DNA of 64,000 bases from assembly GCA_965277535.1 (NCBI GenBank), contig OZ255825.1, positions 3,286,001-3,350,000 of the forward strand, read 5' to 3'. The DNA is from Ilyomonas sp965277535 (GTDB taxonomy: Bacteria; Bacteroidota; Bacteroidia; Chitinophagales; Chitinophagaceae). Of this stretch, positions 15,779-23,727 are shown piece by piece. The position numbers and the translations under genes were made by a program. Within the stretch, counting starts at the first letter, position 1; each line of letters begins with the position of its first letter. Below the pieces are notes generated by a model. It was given only the letters and a program-made list of their open reading frames with translations. It did no database searches and was not told where the DNA came from.

Positions 15779-17032
15779 GTGAGCGACAGAGTGATTGAAA
15801 AATTGAACATACTGGCAGATGCGGCCAAATACGATGTAAGCTGTGCTTCAAGCGGCAGCAACCGTAAAAATGAAAGCAAGGGTTTGGGCGATACCGGCAC
15901 CGGAATTTGCCACGCTTATACGGAAGATGGACGCTGTGTTTCGCTACTTAAAATATTACTTACCAATCATTGCATTTTCAATTGCGCGTATTGCGTAAGC
16001 CGCAAAAGCAACGATATAAAACGCGCTGCTTTTACCGTGCAGGAAGTGGTTGATTTGACCATTAATTTTTACAGAAGAAATTACATAGAAGGTTTGTTTC
16101 TTTCGTCAGGCATTTTTAAAAATGCCGATTATACTATGGAACGATTCGTGCGCATTGCAAAGAAGCTGCGCACTGAACATAATTTCCATGGCTATATTCA
16201 TTTAAAAGCCATTCCAGGCGCAAGCGATGAGTTGTTGAAACAGGCAGGTTTGTATGCCGACCGTTTAAGCGTAAACATAGAAATGCCTACCAAAGAAAGT
16301 TTGAAATTATTGGCACCTGATAAGAAACAAGAAGATGTAATTAACCCAATGAAGTTTTTAAAAAATGAAATTGTCCAATACAAAGAAGACAAACAGATTT
16401 TTAAACATGTTCCCCTCTTTGCGCCGGCAGGTCAAAGTACCCAAATGGTGATTGGTGCTACACCTGAAACCGACTTTCAGGTTTTGCATCTTGCCAATGG
16501 CTTTTATAAACACATGAATTTAAAGCGGGTTTACTATTCAGGATATGTGCCCATTAGCAATGATAACCGTTTGCCTGCCATTGGAACGCCGGTACCAATG
16601 ATACGCGAAAACAGATTGTACCAGGCCGATTGGTTGCTTCGCTTTTATGGCTTTGATGTAAGAGAAATTGTAGATGCCAACAATCAACACTTGGATTTGG
16701 ATATTGATCCAAAACTAAGTTGGGCATTGCGCAATTTGCACTTGTTTCCGATTGATATAAACAAAGCCGATGAAGCCTTGATTAAGCGCGTGCCGGGCAT
16801 TGGCATTGCATCCGTAATGAAAATTATAAGCGCCAGAAAGTTTGCAAAGCTGGATTGGGAACAGTTAAAAAAGATAGGCATTGCATTCAACCGCGCGAAG
16901 TATTTTATTACCACCAAAAGTGCCGATTTTGTTTTGCGCGATTATTCGGCAGGGCAAATCAAACAGCAAATTATTTCATTACAATACAGTAAATACAAAG
17001 CCAATTTTTCACCACAGATAAAGATGTTTTAA
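15779..17032 (+). CDS. Putative DNA modification/repair radical SAM protein
   Basis: Matches the family annotated as putative DNA modification/repair radical SAM protein (TIGR03916 type). The 417 residues contain the Fe-S/SAM motif CIFNCAYC (Cys 65, 69, 72), preceded by the family block DTGTGICHAYTEDGRCVSLL and followed by LFLSSGIFKNADYTMERFV. A C-terminal helix-hairpin-helix (LIKRVPGIGIASVMKIISAR, about 338-357) suggests contact with nucleic acid. The start is a GTG at 15779; no in-frame ATG lies close upstream. The stop is one base before the start of the DUF4130 partner, so the two are translationally coupled. The reaction is not established. An editing or repair role is inferred from the family name and HhH domain. 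Confidence 0.9.
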   Translation: MSDRVIEKLNILADAAKYDVSCASSGSNRKNESKGLGDTGTGICHAYTEDGRCVSLLKILLTNHCIFNCAYCVSRKSNDIKRAAFTVQEVVDLTINFYRRNYIEGLFLSSGIFKNADYTMERFVRIAKKLRTEHNFHGYIHLKAIPGASDELLKQAGLYADRLSVNIEMPTKESLKLLAPDKKQEDVINPMKFLKNEIVQYKEDKQIFKHVPLFAPAGQSTQMVIGATPETDFQVLHLANGFYKHMNLKRVYYSGYVPISNDNRLPAIGTPVPMIRENRLYQADWLLRFYGFDVREIVDANNQHLDLDIDPKLSWALRNLHLFPIDINKADEALIKRVPGIGIASVMKIISARKFAKLDWEQLKKIGIAFNRAKYFITTKSADFVLRDYSAGQIKQQIISLQYSKYKANFSPQIKMF

Positions 17033-17033
17033 G

Positions 17034-17807
17034 ATGATGAAAACAATGGTGTATGATGGTACATTCAACGGCTTTTTAACAGCAATATTTGAAGTGTATG
17101 AATACAAATACAGCGATGCGAAAATTGTAAAAGAAAGCGCGTATCATACATCTGTTTTTGGAAACGATCATATTGTGGAAGCCAACAGGGATAAAGCTTT
17201 GCGCGTATGGAGCGGCATTATAAAATATGCACAAAAACAAACGGCTGAACAGCTTTATCATGTGTGGCTCAGTGAGCTGTCCAACATCGAAAAATATCTG
17301 TTGCAGTACATTCAATATTTGTTCAAAACCAAACAATCGGTTGATGCAGATTACGGCCACGCTGCCGTTTTAAAGATTGCACAAATCAGCAAAAAAGTTC
17401 ATCGGGAAAAGCACCACATGGAAGCATTTGTTAGATTTAGTTTAACGAAAGATGGATTGTATTATGCCGTTGTTGAACCTGATTACAATGTGCTGCCCTT
17501 GCTCGTCTCCCATTTTAAAAACCGTTATGCCGATCAGCGCTGGCTTATTTACGATGGCAAAAGAAAATGGGGCATTTATTACGATTTGAATGAAGTTGAA
17601 ATGATTGTGCTCCAATTTAGTGATGAAGTAAAACAAAATAGTTTGCAAATAGTTTTTGATGATGAAGAAGCTTTGTATCAATCGTTATGGAAAACCTATT
17701 TTGGAAGCGTCAACATCAAGGCAAGAAAAAATACAAAACTGCACATTCAGCACATGCCCAAACGATACTGGAAACATTTACCGGAAAAAGGACCGGAAGT
17801 GAAATGA
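17034..17807 (+). CDS. DUF4130 / TIGR03915-type DNA metabolism protein, partner of the radical SAM protein
   Basis: A 257-residue protein of the family always found beside the TIGR03916 radical SAM enzyme and predicted to act in DNA metabolism. It starts MMKTMVYDGTFNGFLTAIFE, the typical opening. It contains HRMxxFxRF-like KVHREKHHMEAFVRFSLTKD (about 120-140) and PDYNVLPLLVSHFKNRYADQ-like core (about 148-168), and ends with a basic segment, RKNTKLHIQHMPKRYWKHLP. This last region resembles the C-terminal part of uracil-DNA-glycosylase-associated proteins (UdgX fusions seen elsewhere). No free-standing catalytic motif is obvious. The second ATG (17037) is also possible. The pair forms a two-gene operon. 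Confidence 0.88.
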   Translation: MMKTMVYDGTFNGFLTAIFEVYEYKYSDAKIVKESAYHTSVFGNDHIVEANRDKALRVWSGIIKYAQKQTAEQLYHVWLSELSNIEKYLLQYIQYLFKTKQSVDADYGHAAVLKIAQISKKVHREKHHMEAFVRFSLTKDGLYYAVVEPDYNVLPLLVSHFKNRYADQRWLIYDGKRKWGIYYDLNEVEMIVLQFSDEVKQNSLQIVFDDEEALYQSLWKTYFGSVNIKARKNTKLHIQHMPKRYWKHLPEKGPEVK

Positions 17808-17813
17808 ATTTTT

Positions 17814-17902
17814 GAACCACGAAGCCACGAAGTAAAGAAGTTACACGAAGTTTTCTTTATTACTCTTTGTGTGCCTTTGTGTTCTTCATGTCTTTTTGGT
17901 TC
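17814..17902. repeat. Imperfect inverted repeat of CACGAAG-type units
   Basis: GAACCACGAAGCCACGAAG on the left and a degenerate reverse complement ending TTTTTGGTTC on the right, with CACGAAG/CTTTGTG heptamers in both arms. It lies in the convergent gap between the DUF4130 and DUF2147 genes. Such CACGAAG repeats are common intergenic elements in many bacteria. Confidence 0.75.
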
Positions 17903-17930
17903 AAGTTAAAAAAACAGGCAAAACCAAACC

Positions 17931-18377
17931 TTACGGCACTTTGGTAAATTTCATCGTTCTGCCAATAAATTTAAAAATATAATAACCGCGTACTTCCAAT
18001 GTTTGCGGATCATCCAGCCATACGCTTGCATCCCACGTGCGACCGGAAGTGGAGTCATAAATCTTTCCTTTTACCCATTTGTTTTCTTCGGGATCGTACA
18101 CCAAATCGGAAAGCACTTCCATGCCTATTATTTTTCTGCTGCGCAAGGTTTTATCAGGGTTTTTTATATCCAGTTTTTGGTCAATGGGCGTTAATGTGTC
18201 TGCTGCATCGTGAAACCAGGCTATCCTGGCTTTATAATCATTGTTTTCTTTGTACACATCCACCACAAGGTCTTTGTCTTCATTCATCCATTTGCCAACA
18301 ATCGCGTCTTGTTTATCCTGAGCTTTGCCTGTTGTCAACAACATCAGCAAACTGCCGAGCATGATTATATACTTCAT
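17931..18377 (-). CDS. DUF2147 family exported protein
   Basis: A 148-residue secreted protein. I chose the ATG at 18377 (MKYIIMLGSLLMLLTTGKAQ, a good signal peptide) over a longer frame from 18488, which would run backwards through a terminator hairpin. The DUF2147 body is visible: AIVGKWMNEDKDLVVDVYKE, KNPDKTLRSRKIIGMEVLSD, and GKIYDSTSGRTWDASVWLDD, ending GRTMKFTKVP. The family folds as a small lipocalin-like barrel and has no proven activity. It sits downstream of a NIPSNAP gene in the same direction with a terminator between them. Confidence 0.88.
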   Translation of the reverse strand: MKYIIMLGSLLMLLTTGKAQDKQDAIVGKWMNEDKDLVVDVYKENNDYKARIAWFHDAADTLTPIDQKLDIKNPDKTLRSRKIIGMEVLSDLVYDPEENKWVKGKIYDSTSGRTWDASVWLDDPQTLEVRGYYIFKFIGRTMKFTKVP

Positions 18378-18387
18378 ATTCAATTGT

Positions 18388-18418
18388 AAAAAAGAAAACC
18401 GCATGTGCAAACTGCGGT
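18388..18418 (-). terminator. Terminator between NIPSNAP and DUF2147 genes
   Basis: Read on the minus strand: ACCGCA stem (18413-18418 with 18398-18403), loop, then TTTTCTTTTTT. It lies about 80 bases after the NIPSNAP stop and 10 bases before the DUF2147 ATG. Confidence 0.65.
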
Positions 18419-18496
18419 GCTGCTTTGAATTTGGTTGTATAACGCAAATTAACCGCCAGAGATTGTTTGAGAAAAGGGCTGTATTCAAACAATCAT

Positions 18497-19273
18497 TTAC
18501 AAATCTGAATAATCAGCCGGGCGCAGGAAGATGATGTCGGCTTTCGAAACATTATGTTGATATTCCGGCATTGCTAACAACTTTTTAAAAGCATCGTCAT
18601 CCGAAAATTGTTTCCATTTCGCTTCCCGGTCGGGCATGTTTTCAAACGTTGTCATGTACATCAAATTGGGTTGATGGCTGCCTGCCAGTACTTCTGCATA
18701 AAATACAGCATTAAAATTCAGGCGTTTAAAAATGCTTACTTCATCGCCTACATTAAACATTTTTACTTTGGAAGCATTCAATTGTTCGGTTGCACTTTCA
18801 TAGCTGCGCAATTCATACACTCTGTCTTTTTTGGGCGATTGCAAATGAGGTTGTTGGATGGTTGGTGCCAACGGAAATGCCTGCAATAAAATGGTTTCCA
18901 TTCGTGTATAAAGCGGAGCATTAAAAGGAGCATCCAGATAAGTTTTGCCTTCTGTGCTGTAAGCCTTATCTGCATTGAGCTTGGATGTAAGAGTAGCGAT
19001 TTCATTTAAAGATTTCACAGGCATTAAAACATACATGGTTTTATCCGCTGAAGTATCATTGGCGAGCGATGTAAATACACCAACAGGTTGTATGTTCGCC
19101 CGATGCAAGGCCGGCAACAAAGCGTTTTGCAGATATTGGTTGATGTTTTTTTCCTGCGAAGAATCTTTAAAATGATAAACCGAAATCTGATAGAACGATT
19201 GTGTGTTTTGTTTTTGTGCAAAAACAGAAAAGGTCAAAAAAAGGCAAAACAAAAAAAGGATTGTTTTCATCAT
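18497..19273 (-). CDS. NIPSNAP-family exported protein
   Basis: A 258-residue protein with signal MMKTILFLFCLFLTFSVFAQ, starting at the ATG at 19273 (19270 also possible; longer starts disrupt the signal). It contains two NIPSNAP-like ferredoxin-fold halves. The second is clear: VYELRSYESATEQLNASKVK, MFNVGDEVSIFKRLNFNAVF, LMYMTTFENMPDREAKWKQF, ending AKADIIFLRPADYSDL-like. Family members have diverse or unknown activity; exported forms are frequent in Bacteroidota near carbohydrate genes. It follows a GH79 gene in the same direction with a gap of about 75 bases. Confidence 0.85.
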   Translation of the reverse strand: MMKTILFLFCLFLTFSVFAQKQNTQSFYQISVYHFKDSSQEKNINQYLQNALLPALHRANIQPVGVFTSLANDTSADKTMYVLMPVKSLNEIATLTSKLNADKAYSTEGKTYLDAPFNAPLYTRMETILLQAFPLAPTIQQPHLQSPKKDRVYELRSYESATEQLNASKVKMFNVGDEVSIFKRLNFNAVFYAEVLAGSHQPNLMYMTTFENMPDREAKWKQFSDDDAFKKLLAMPEYQHNVSKADIIFLRPADYSDL

Positions 19274-19348
19274 AACCGCATTTTTCTTTTGTATCATTTT
19301 ATGGGTGTGTAAAGTAATTGAAGAATAAATTGATAACAATTGTTTTTA

Positions 19349-20785
19349 TTATTTCAGCAACTTTACAACAGCCGCTGTGCTTTTAGAAAGATGCAATGTA
19401 AATTGTTTATTCTTCGCTTTTACATTCATCCATTTTCCATTCCAGGTACCGTTGTTAGTAATGCTGCTATTGCCAAGCGTGATGCCCTTTTCAGACGTTA
19501 CATCATCAGCCGGCGCTTGTAAATACATCACTTCTGCAAAACGGTACTTGTCATCTCCGGTATCAATCATAATATCAGCCGCTTTTCCCCGTTCGCCATG
19601 TTCTTTATTCAATAAAGTAATGTACAACGAGCCGTCCTCAGCTATCACACTATATGCTTTCAGGTTGATGCTGTCCGTTTTGTTTTTGCCCTTATTTGTA
19701 ACAACAACAGGAATCAATTCTCCCTTACTGCCAATGGCAAATGCTTTGATACCATAAGCACTGGGCCGCGCATAATAACCGCTGCTATCGGTAACAAAAG
19801 CAGCATACTTACAATTGGTTAGCACGGTGCCTCTTGCTACCGAATCGCCGTTTTGAAAATTGATACCGCTAAAGCCGTGCTCTGCCCACCAGTACAAATA
19901 TTCCAAACTCCACAAAGCCGATGCAAACGTATTACTCACATGCAGTGCGCCTCCACCGTAAAAGCTGTTGATTTCTTCGTTGCGATACGGCAATTTTCGT
20001 TGCGGCTGCAAGGGTAAAAAAGCGTTGTAAAACCGCTCATATTTTTGGTTCCATCGTTCCGATAACATGTCATCGATGGCTTTCGCAGCGTCTTTTACAC
20101 CAGGACCTGAACCACCCGGATAATCGTGCACCGTCAAAAATTTTATGTCATCGTTGTTACCAAAATCACGAACAAATTTTGCCATCCATTGTGTAGCGCC
20201 ACCTGTAATATTAGGTCCGCAAAAAGGCACGCCCGGTGCAGCCAATCGTATTGAATCATAAAAGGTCTTCCATTGCTTTGCATAAGTTTCATAAGTTATG
20301 TTGGGGAACAAATCCGGCTCATTGCCAATGGCAAAAGCATACACTTCAGTGCGGTAGTTTTTCCAGATATAACTGGCAAGCGAAACGTTGTCTTTCATTA
20401 CGCCATTGCGCAGCCGGAACGTATAAATGATTTTTACACCGGCTCTTTTTGCAAACTGGAACAGGCTGTCAACATCTTCTTCTGTCGGAAATGGGAACGT
20501 AGTTAAATCAGCCGTATTACCGCCAATTCGGATGGTAGTAAGGCCGAGCGTTTTTACCATATTTATCAATGGCATATTGTGCGGGCCAAAGTAATACCTG
20601 CCATTAGCGGGCGTTACCTCGCTTATTTCGTAAGCAATGCCTGAATAATCTTTAGGTATGACAATGCTTTTATCATGCAACATCGGCTTTACGGTTAACG
20701 TTGTTTGTGCCGAAACCGGCTTTATAATAATGAGCGTTGTAAGCAACAATAACGAAAGATTTTTATGCTGAAAATGGAAGAACAT
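19349..20785 (-). CDS. GH79-like glycoside hydrolase (beta-glucuronidase/heparanase type)
   Basis: A 478-residue exported hydrolase that probably removes beta-linked glucuronic acid or a relative from glycan side chains. The signal peptide is hydrophobic at about 9-26. The TIM-barrel signatures are TIRIGGNTADLT (about 84-95), the acid/base motif AIGNEPDLF (Glu about 156) and the putative nucleophile in YRNEEINSFYGGG (Glu about 271), matching GH79/heparanase. The C-terminal part (about 360-478) is a beta domain with VIAEDGSLYITLLNKEHG. It lies next to a GH95 fucosidase on the same strand, spaced about 60 bases, suggesting joint breakdown of a fucosylated, glucuronidated glycan such as arabinogalactan protein side chains (inference). 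Confidence 0.82.
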   Translation of the reverse strand: MFFHFQHKNLSLLLLTTLIIIKPVSAQTTLTVKPMLHDKSIVIPKDYSGIAYEISEVTPANGRYYFGPHNMPLINMVKTLGLTTIRIGGNTADLTTFPFPTEEDVDSLFQFAKRAGVKIIYTFRLRNGVMKDNVSLASYIWKNYRTEVYAFAIGNEPDLFPNITYETYAKQWKTFYDSIRLAAPGVPFCGPNITGGATQWMAKFVRDFGNNDDIKFLTVHDYPGGSGPGVKDAAKAIDDMLSERWNQKYERFYNAFLPLQPQRKLPYRNEEINSFYGGGALHVSNTFASALWSLEYLYWWAEHGFSGINFQNGDSVARGTVLTNCKYAAFVTDSSGYYARPSAYGIKAFAIGSKGELIPVVVTNKGKNKTDSINLKAYSVIAEDGSLYITLLNKEHGERGKAADIMIDTGDDKYRFAEVMYLQAPADDVTSEKGITLGNSSITNNGTWNGKWMNVKAKNKQFTLHLSKSTAAVVKLLK

Positions 20786-20848
20786 TTTTTATTTTTTAGA
20801 TGGAGAAATGAGTAAAAACAAATCCGATCTTCAATTTGTTTTTGCTGA

Positions 20849-23320
20849 TCATTCGCTCCTCAGTTCATACGTTTTTTCCTTCTTTGTTTTGAAAGAAAGC
20901 GTGTATCCAATGTCTGATTTTTTGGAGTGAACACCCAGCGAAGAAACGGTTACAAGGCCCATTGTTCTTACATGGCATACATTGCCAGCGAACGATTTGA
21001 TGGTAGCTTTTGTGAGTTTGTTTTCACCCCAATTTATTGCCACTTCAAAATCACCGCGAGCCCGCAAACCCTTTACAGTGCCATGTTTCCATGCATCAGG
21101 TAAAGCAGGCAAGAGAAACAATTCATCCTTTTCGCTTTGCAAAAGCATTTCAACCATCCCCGCTGTGCCACCCCAGTTGCCATCAATCTGAAACGGCGGA
21201 TGTGCATCAAACAGGTTGGGATAAGCGCCTCCACCTTCACTGTAATTGGTTTTGTTTTCGCTTGTATATCGCAGTAATTTTTTAAACAATAAATACGCAT
21301 GGTTGCCATCGAGTAAACGTGCCCAAAAGTTCACTTTCCAGGCAAGACTCCAACCAGTGCCATCATCGCCACGAAGTTCTAATGTTTTCTTTGCGGCCTG
21401 GGCAAGTTCGGGCGTTGTGAGTGGTGAAATTTCTGATCCGGGATACAAGCCAAACAAGTGCGAAGTGTGTCGGTGATGCGGCTCTACGTCTTCATAATCT
21501 TTGTACCATTCCTGAAGGGCCCCTTTTGCTCCAATTTGCAAAGGATAGAGTTGCTTTTCTGTTTGAATAACAGAATCGCGAAGCGAGGCATCTATATTTA
21601 AAACTTTGGAAGCATCAATTAAATGATGAAACAAATCGCGGATGATGCTCATGTCCATAGTAGTGGCAATGGAGATACCGGCTTCTTTTTTATTGCCGTT
21701 TTTATCGGTATAATAATATACATTTTCGGGTGAAACAGAAGGTGCGGTAACTAAGTGTCCGCTGCCATCCGGCACCAGCCAATCAAACGTAAAACGCGCT
21801 GCCTCTTTCATTAACGGATAAGCTGTATCGCGCAGAAAGGTTTGGTTTTGCGTAAATAAATAATGCTCCCACAAATCGCGGCACAACCAGTTGGCACCCA
21901 TGCTCCAGTTGGCCCATTTGGGATCGCCACCGCCTTTGTTGCCAACAGGATTTGACAGCGCCCAAATATCGGAGTTGTGATGCACCACCCAACCCTTTGC
22001 TCCATAAAATTCCTTAGCCGTTACGCTTCCTGTTTTGTACAAATGCTCGATGAGATTAAGCAAAGGCTGATGCAGTTCAGATAAGTTACATTCTTCCACC
22101 GGCCAATAATTCATTTGCACATTGATATTCGTTGTATAATTAGAACTCCATGGCGGTTGCACTTCTTTATTCCAAATGCCCTGCAGATTAGCTGGCGCAT
22201 CGGGTGTTCGCGATGAAGCAATCAATAAATAACGACCGTAATCAAAATACAGCACTTCCAAACCATTGTCATCATTGCCTTTCGTATAAGCCATCAAACG
22301 CTTATCGGTAGGTAAAGAAGATGAAGTTGAAGTGTTGTCGTTGATGTGAAGCGACACACGATTGTAAAAACGATGATAGTCGGCAAGATGCTCATTCAAT
22401 AATTGAGTGTATGTTTTGGCGGATGCTTTTGAAAGGAGAGAAGAAGCGATTTCATGCTCGTCTTTACCTTCTTTATCAGGACATTTATCAAAGCCGTTGA
22501 AAGAGGTTGCTTCAGAAAATATCAGCATAACTTCCGAAGCGTTATGTATGTGCAAGCCACTCGTATCTGCTGTTATATTTCCATCTTGTAAGGAAGCTTT
22601 TACTTGCAATTCAAACCTCATTCCGTTGCAGCCGGTAGTATCGTCATACACGATTCCTTTTGTACTATCGTTTACATAACCCGGATCGGAGTGGGCAGGT
22701 GCTTTACCATGCAAAATGATCTCGTTATTACCAACTGTTTTGTTTTGATAATGCAATAAACTTTTTAAGCCGATATCCAGTGTTAGTCCTTTTGGTTTTG
22801 ATGCCGAAATGCGCATAACCATTACTCCTGCCGGATAGGAAATAAACGCTTCTCTTTTATAAGAAATACCATTCACGATAAACATTGTAACTGATGTTGC
22901 ATTGGCTACGTTCAAATCTCTGTAATAAGCTGTGGCTGCGGCTTCCGGCAGTTGCTGATGAATGAGTACATCACCAAGCGGCAGGTAATTTTGACTGTAA
23001 ACGCCCTGCATTTGTTTCGTGTAGTATTCGGCACTGTCATGCTCATTATTAAACAAGGCAGCACGTGCTTTGGGCAGGAAAGTTTTGGCTTCAGGATTCA
23101 CGTTGTGCTTTACCGGGCCGCCCGACCAAAGTGTCGCATCGTTCAATTGCAGCAACTCATCTTTCATGCCACCAAAAACCATTGCGCCAAAACTGCCGTT
23201 GCCCAGCGGCAAAGCTTCCGTCCACACACTTGCCGGCTGTTCATACCATAACTTATTTTCAGTTTGTGCAGAGGAAAATAAATAGGTGCAAAAACAAAAG
23301 AAGAGAAGAAGTTGTCGCAT
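20849..23320 (-). CDS. GH95 alpha-L-fucosidase (or alpha-galactosidase), exported
   Basis: A 823-residue inverting glycosidase. Signal MRQLLLFFCFCTYLFSSAQ is followed by the GH95 N-terminal domain with WTEALPLGNGSFGAMVFGGM and LNDATLWSGGP (about 33-68). The barrel includes NLQGIWNKEVQPPWSSNYTT, NINVQMNYWPVEECNLSELH (about 380-420), HHNSDIWALSNPVG and the ISPENVY-like catalytic area, and the C-terminal GGGAYPNLFDAHPPFQIDGN (about 690). The length fits the family. It is the first gene of a GH95-GH79-NIPSNAP group. A long leader (23321-23727) with a terminator-like hairpin lies upstream. Confidence 0.93.
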   Translation of the reverse strand: MRQLLLFFCFCTYLFSSAQTENKLWYEQPASVWTEALPLGNGSFGAMVFGGMKDELLQLNDATLWSGGPVKHNVNPEAKTFLPKARAALFNNEHDSAEYYTKQMQGVYSQNYLPLGDVLIHQQLPEAAATAYYRDLNVANATSVTMFIVNGISYKREAFISYPAGVMVMRISASKPKGLTLDIGLKSLLHYQNKTVGNNEIILHGKAPAHSDPGYVNDSTKGIVYDDTTGCNGMRFELQVKASLQDGNITADTSGLHIHNASEVMLIFSEATSFNGFDKCPDKEGKDEHEIASSLLSKASAKTYTQLLNEHLADYHRFYNRVSLHINDNTSTSSSLPTDKRLMAYTKGNDDNGLEVLYFDYGRYLLIASSRTPDAPANLQGIWNKEVQPPWSSNYTTNINVQMNYWPVEECNLSELHQPLLNLIEHLYKTGSVTAKEFYGAKGWVVHHNSDIWALSNPVGNKGGGDPKWANWSMGANWLCRDLWEHYLFTQNQTFLRDTAYPLMKEAARFTFDWLVPDGSGHLVTAPSVSPENVYYYTDKNGNKKEAGISIATTMDMSIIRDLFHHLIDASKVLNIDASLRDSVIQTEKQLYPLQIGAKGALQEWYKDYEDVEPHHRHTSHLFGLYPGSEISPLTTPELAQAAKKTLELRGDDGTGWSLAWKVNFWARLLDGNHAYLLFKKLLRYTSENKTNYSEGGGAYPNLFDAHPPFQIDGNWGGTAGMVEMLLQSEKDELFLLPALPDAWKHGTVKGLRARGDFEVAINWGENKLTKATIKSFAGNVCHVRTMGLVTVSSLGVHSKKSDIGYTLSFKTKKEKTYELRSE

Positions 23321-23370
23321 ATCGTGGTTTGATTTACGATTTAAAAGTAGGCATCTTCTTTATACAAAAT

Positions 23371-23398
23371 AAAAAAGGACACAGTAGAAACTGCATCC
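23371..23398 (-). terminator. Terminator-like hairpin in the GH95 leader
   Basis: On the minus strand GGATGCAGT pairs with ACTGTGTCC (two wobble pairs, 4-base loop) followed by TTTTTTATTTT. It lies about 50 bases upstream of the GH95 ATG with no coding gene ending before it. Confidence 0.5.
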
Positions 23399-23668
23399 GG
23401 CTGTATAACACATGAGAACTATTTGAGGTTGATGTTATGCCTTATAAACCTTGTATTTTATCAGCGATAACAGTGCTAAGGTAGAACGGCAATGATTGTT
23501 ATAAAACAATTACAATCACATTTAAGCCTAAGTTAAGCCCCTTTAATGTAAGCCTGTAAGAGCTTAAAAAACAGAGCGCATTTAAGTAGTCGTTTTTATT
23601 TGTTTTTAAGCAACAGGATGGCTTGTTTTCTTTTGATTTTATTGGAAAAGCAAAAAAGGCAACAAACA

Positions 23669-23707
23669 AAAACATCCGGCAGAAGTCAAGTTTTGCCGGA
23701 TGTTTTT
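23669..23707 (-). terminator. Terminator of the ELWxxDGT gene
   Basis: AAAACATCCGGCA and its reverse complement TGCCGGATGTTTT flank a 10-base loop, with T runs on both strands. It lies about 20 bases after the stop at 23728. Confidence 0.85.
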
Positions 23708-23727
23708 AGCAGGATGATTGTTTTTGA

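Larger units (their letters stand above)
23321..23727. other. 407-base gap upstream of GH95 with orphan hairpin; otherwise nothing recognised
   Basis: Between the GH95 start and the ELWxxDGT stop no gene is seen. It contains the terminator of the ELWxxDGT gene (23669-23707), a degenerate -7 box TACCTTAG on the minus strand (23476-23483), and a terminator-like hairpin (23371-23398). This arrangement could encode a roughly 100-base leader or small RNA on the minus strand. Confidence 0.5.

Noticed and set aside
18378..18488. Extended N-terminus of the DUF2147 protein
   Set aside because: It would read through the terminator hairpin of the upstream gene and lacks a signal peptide at its start.
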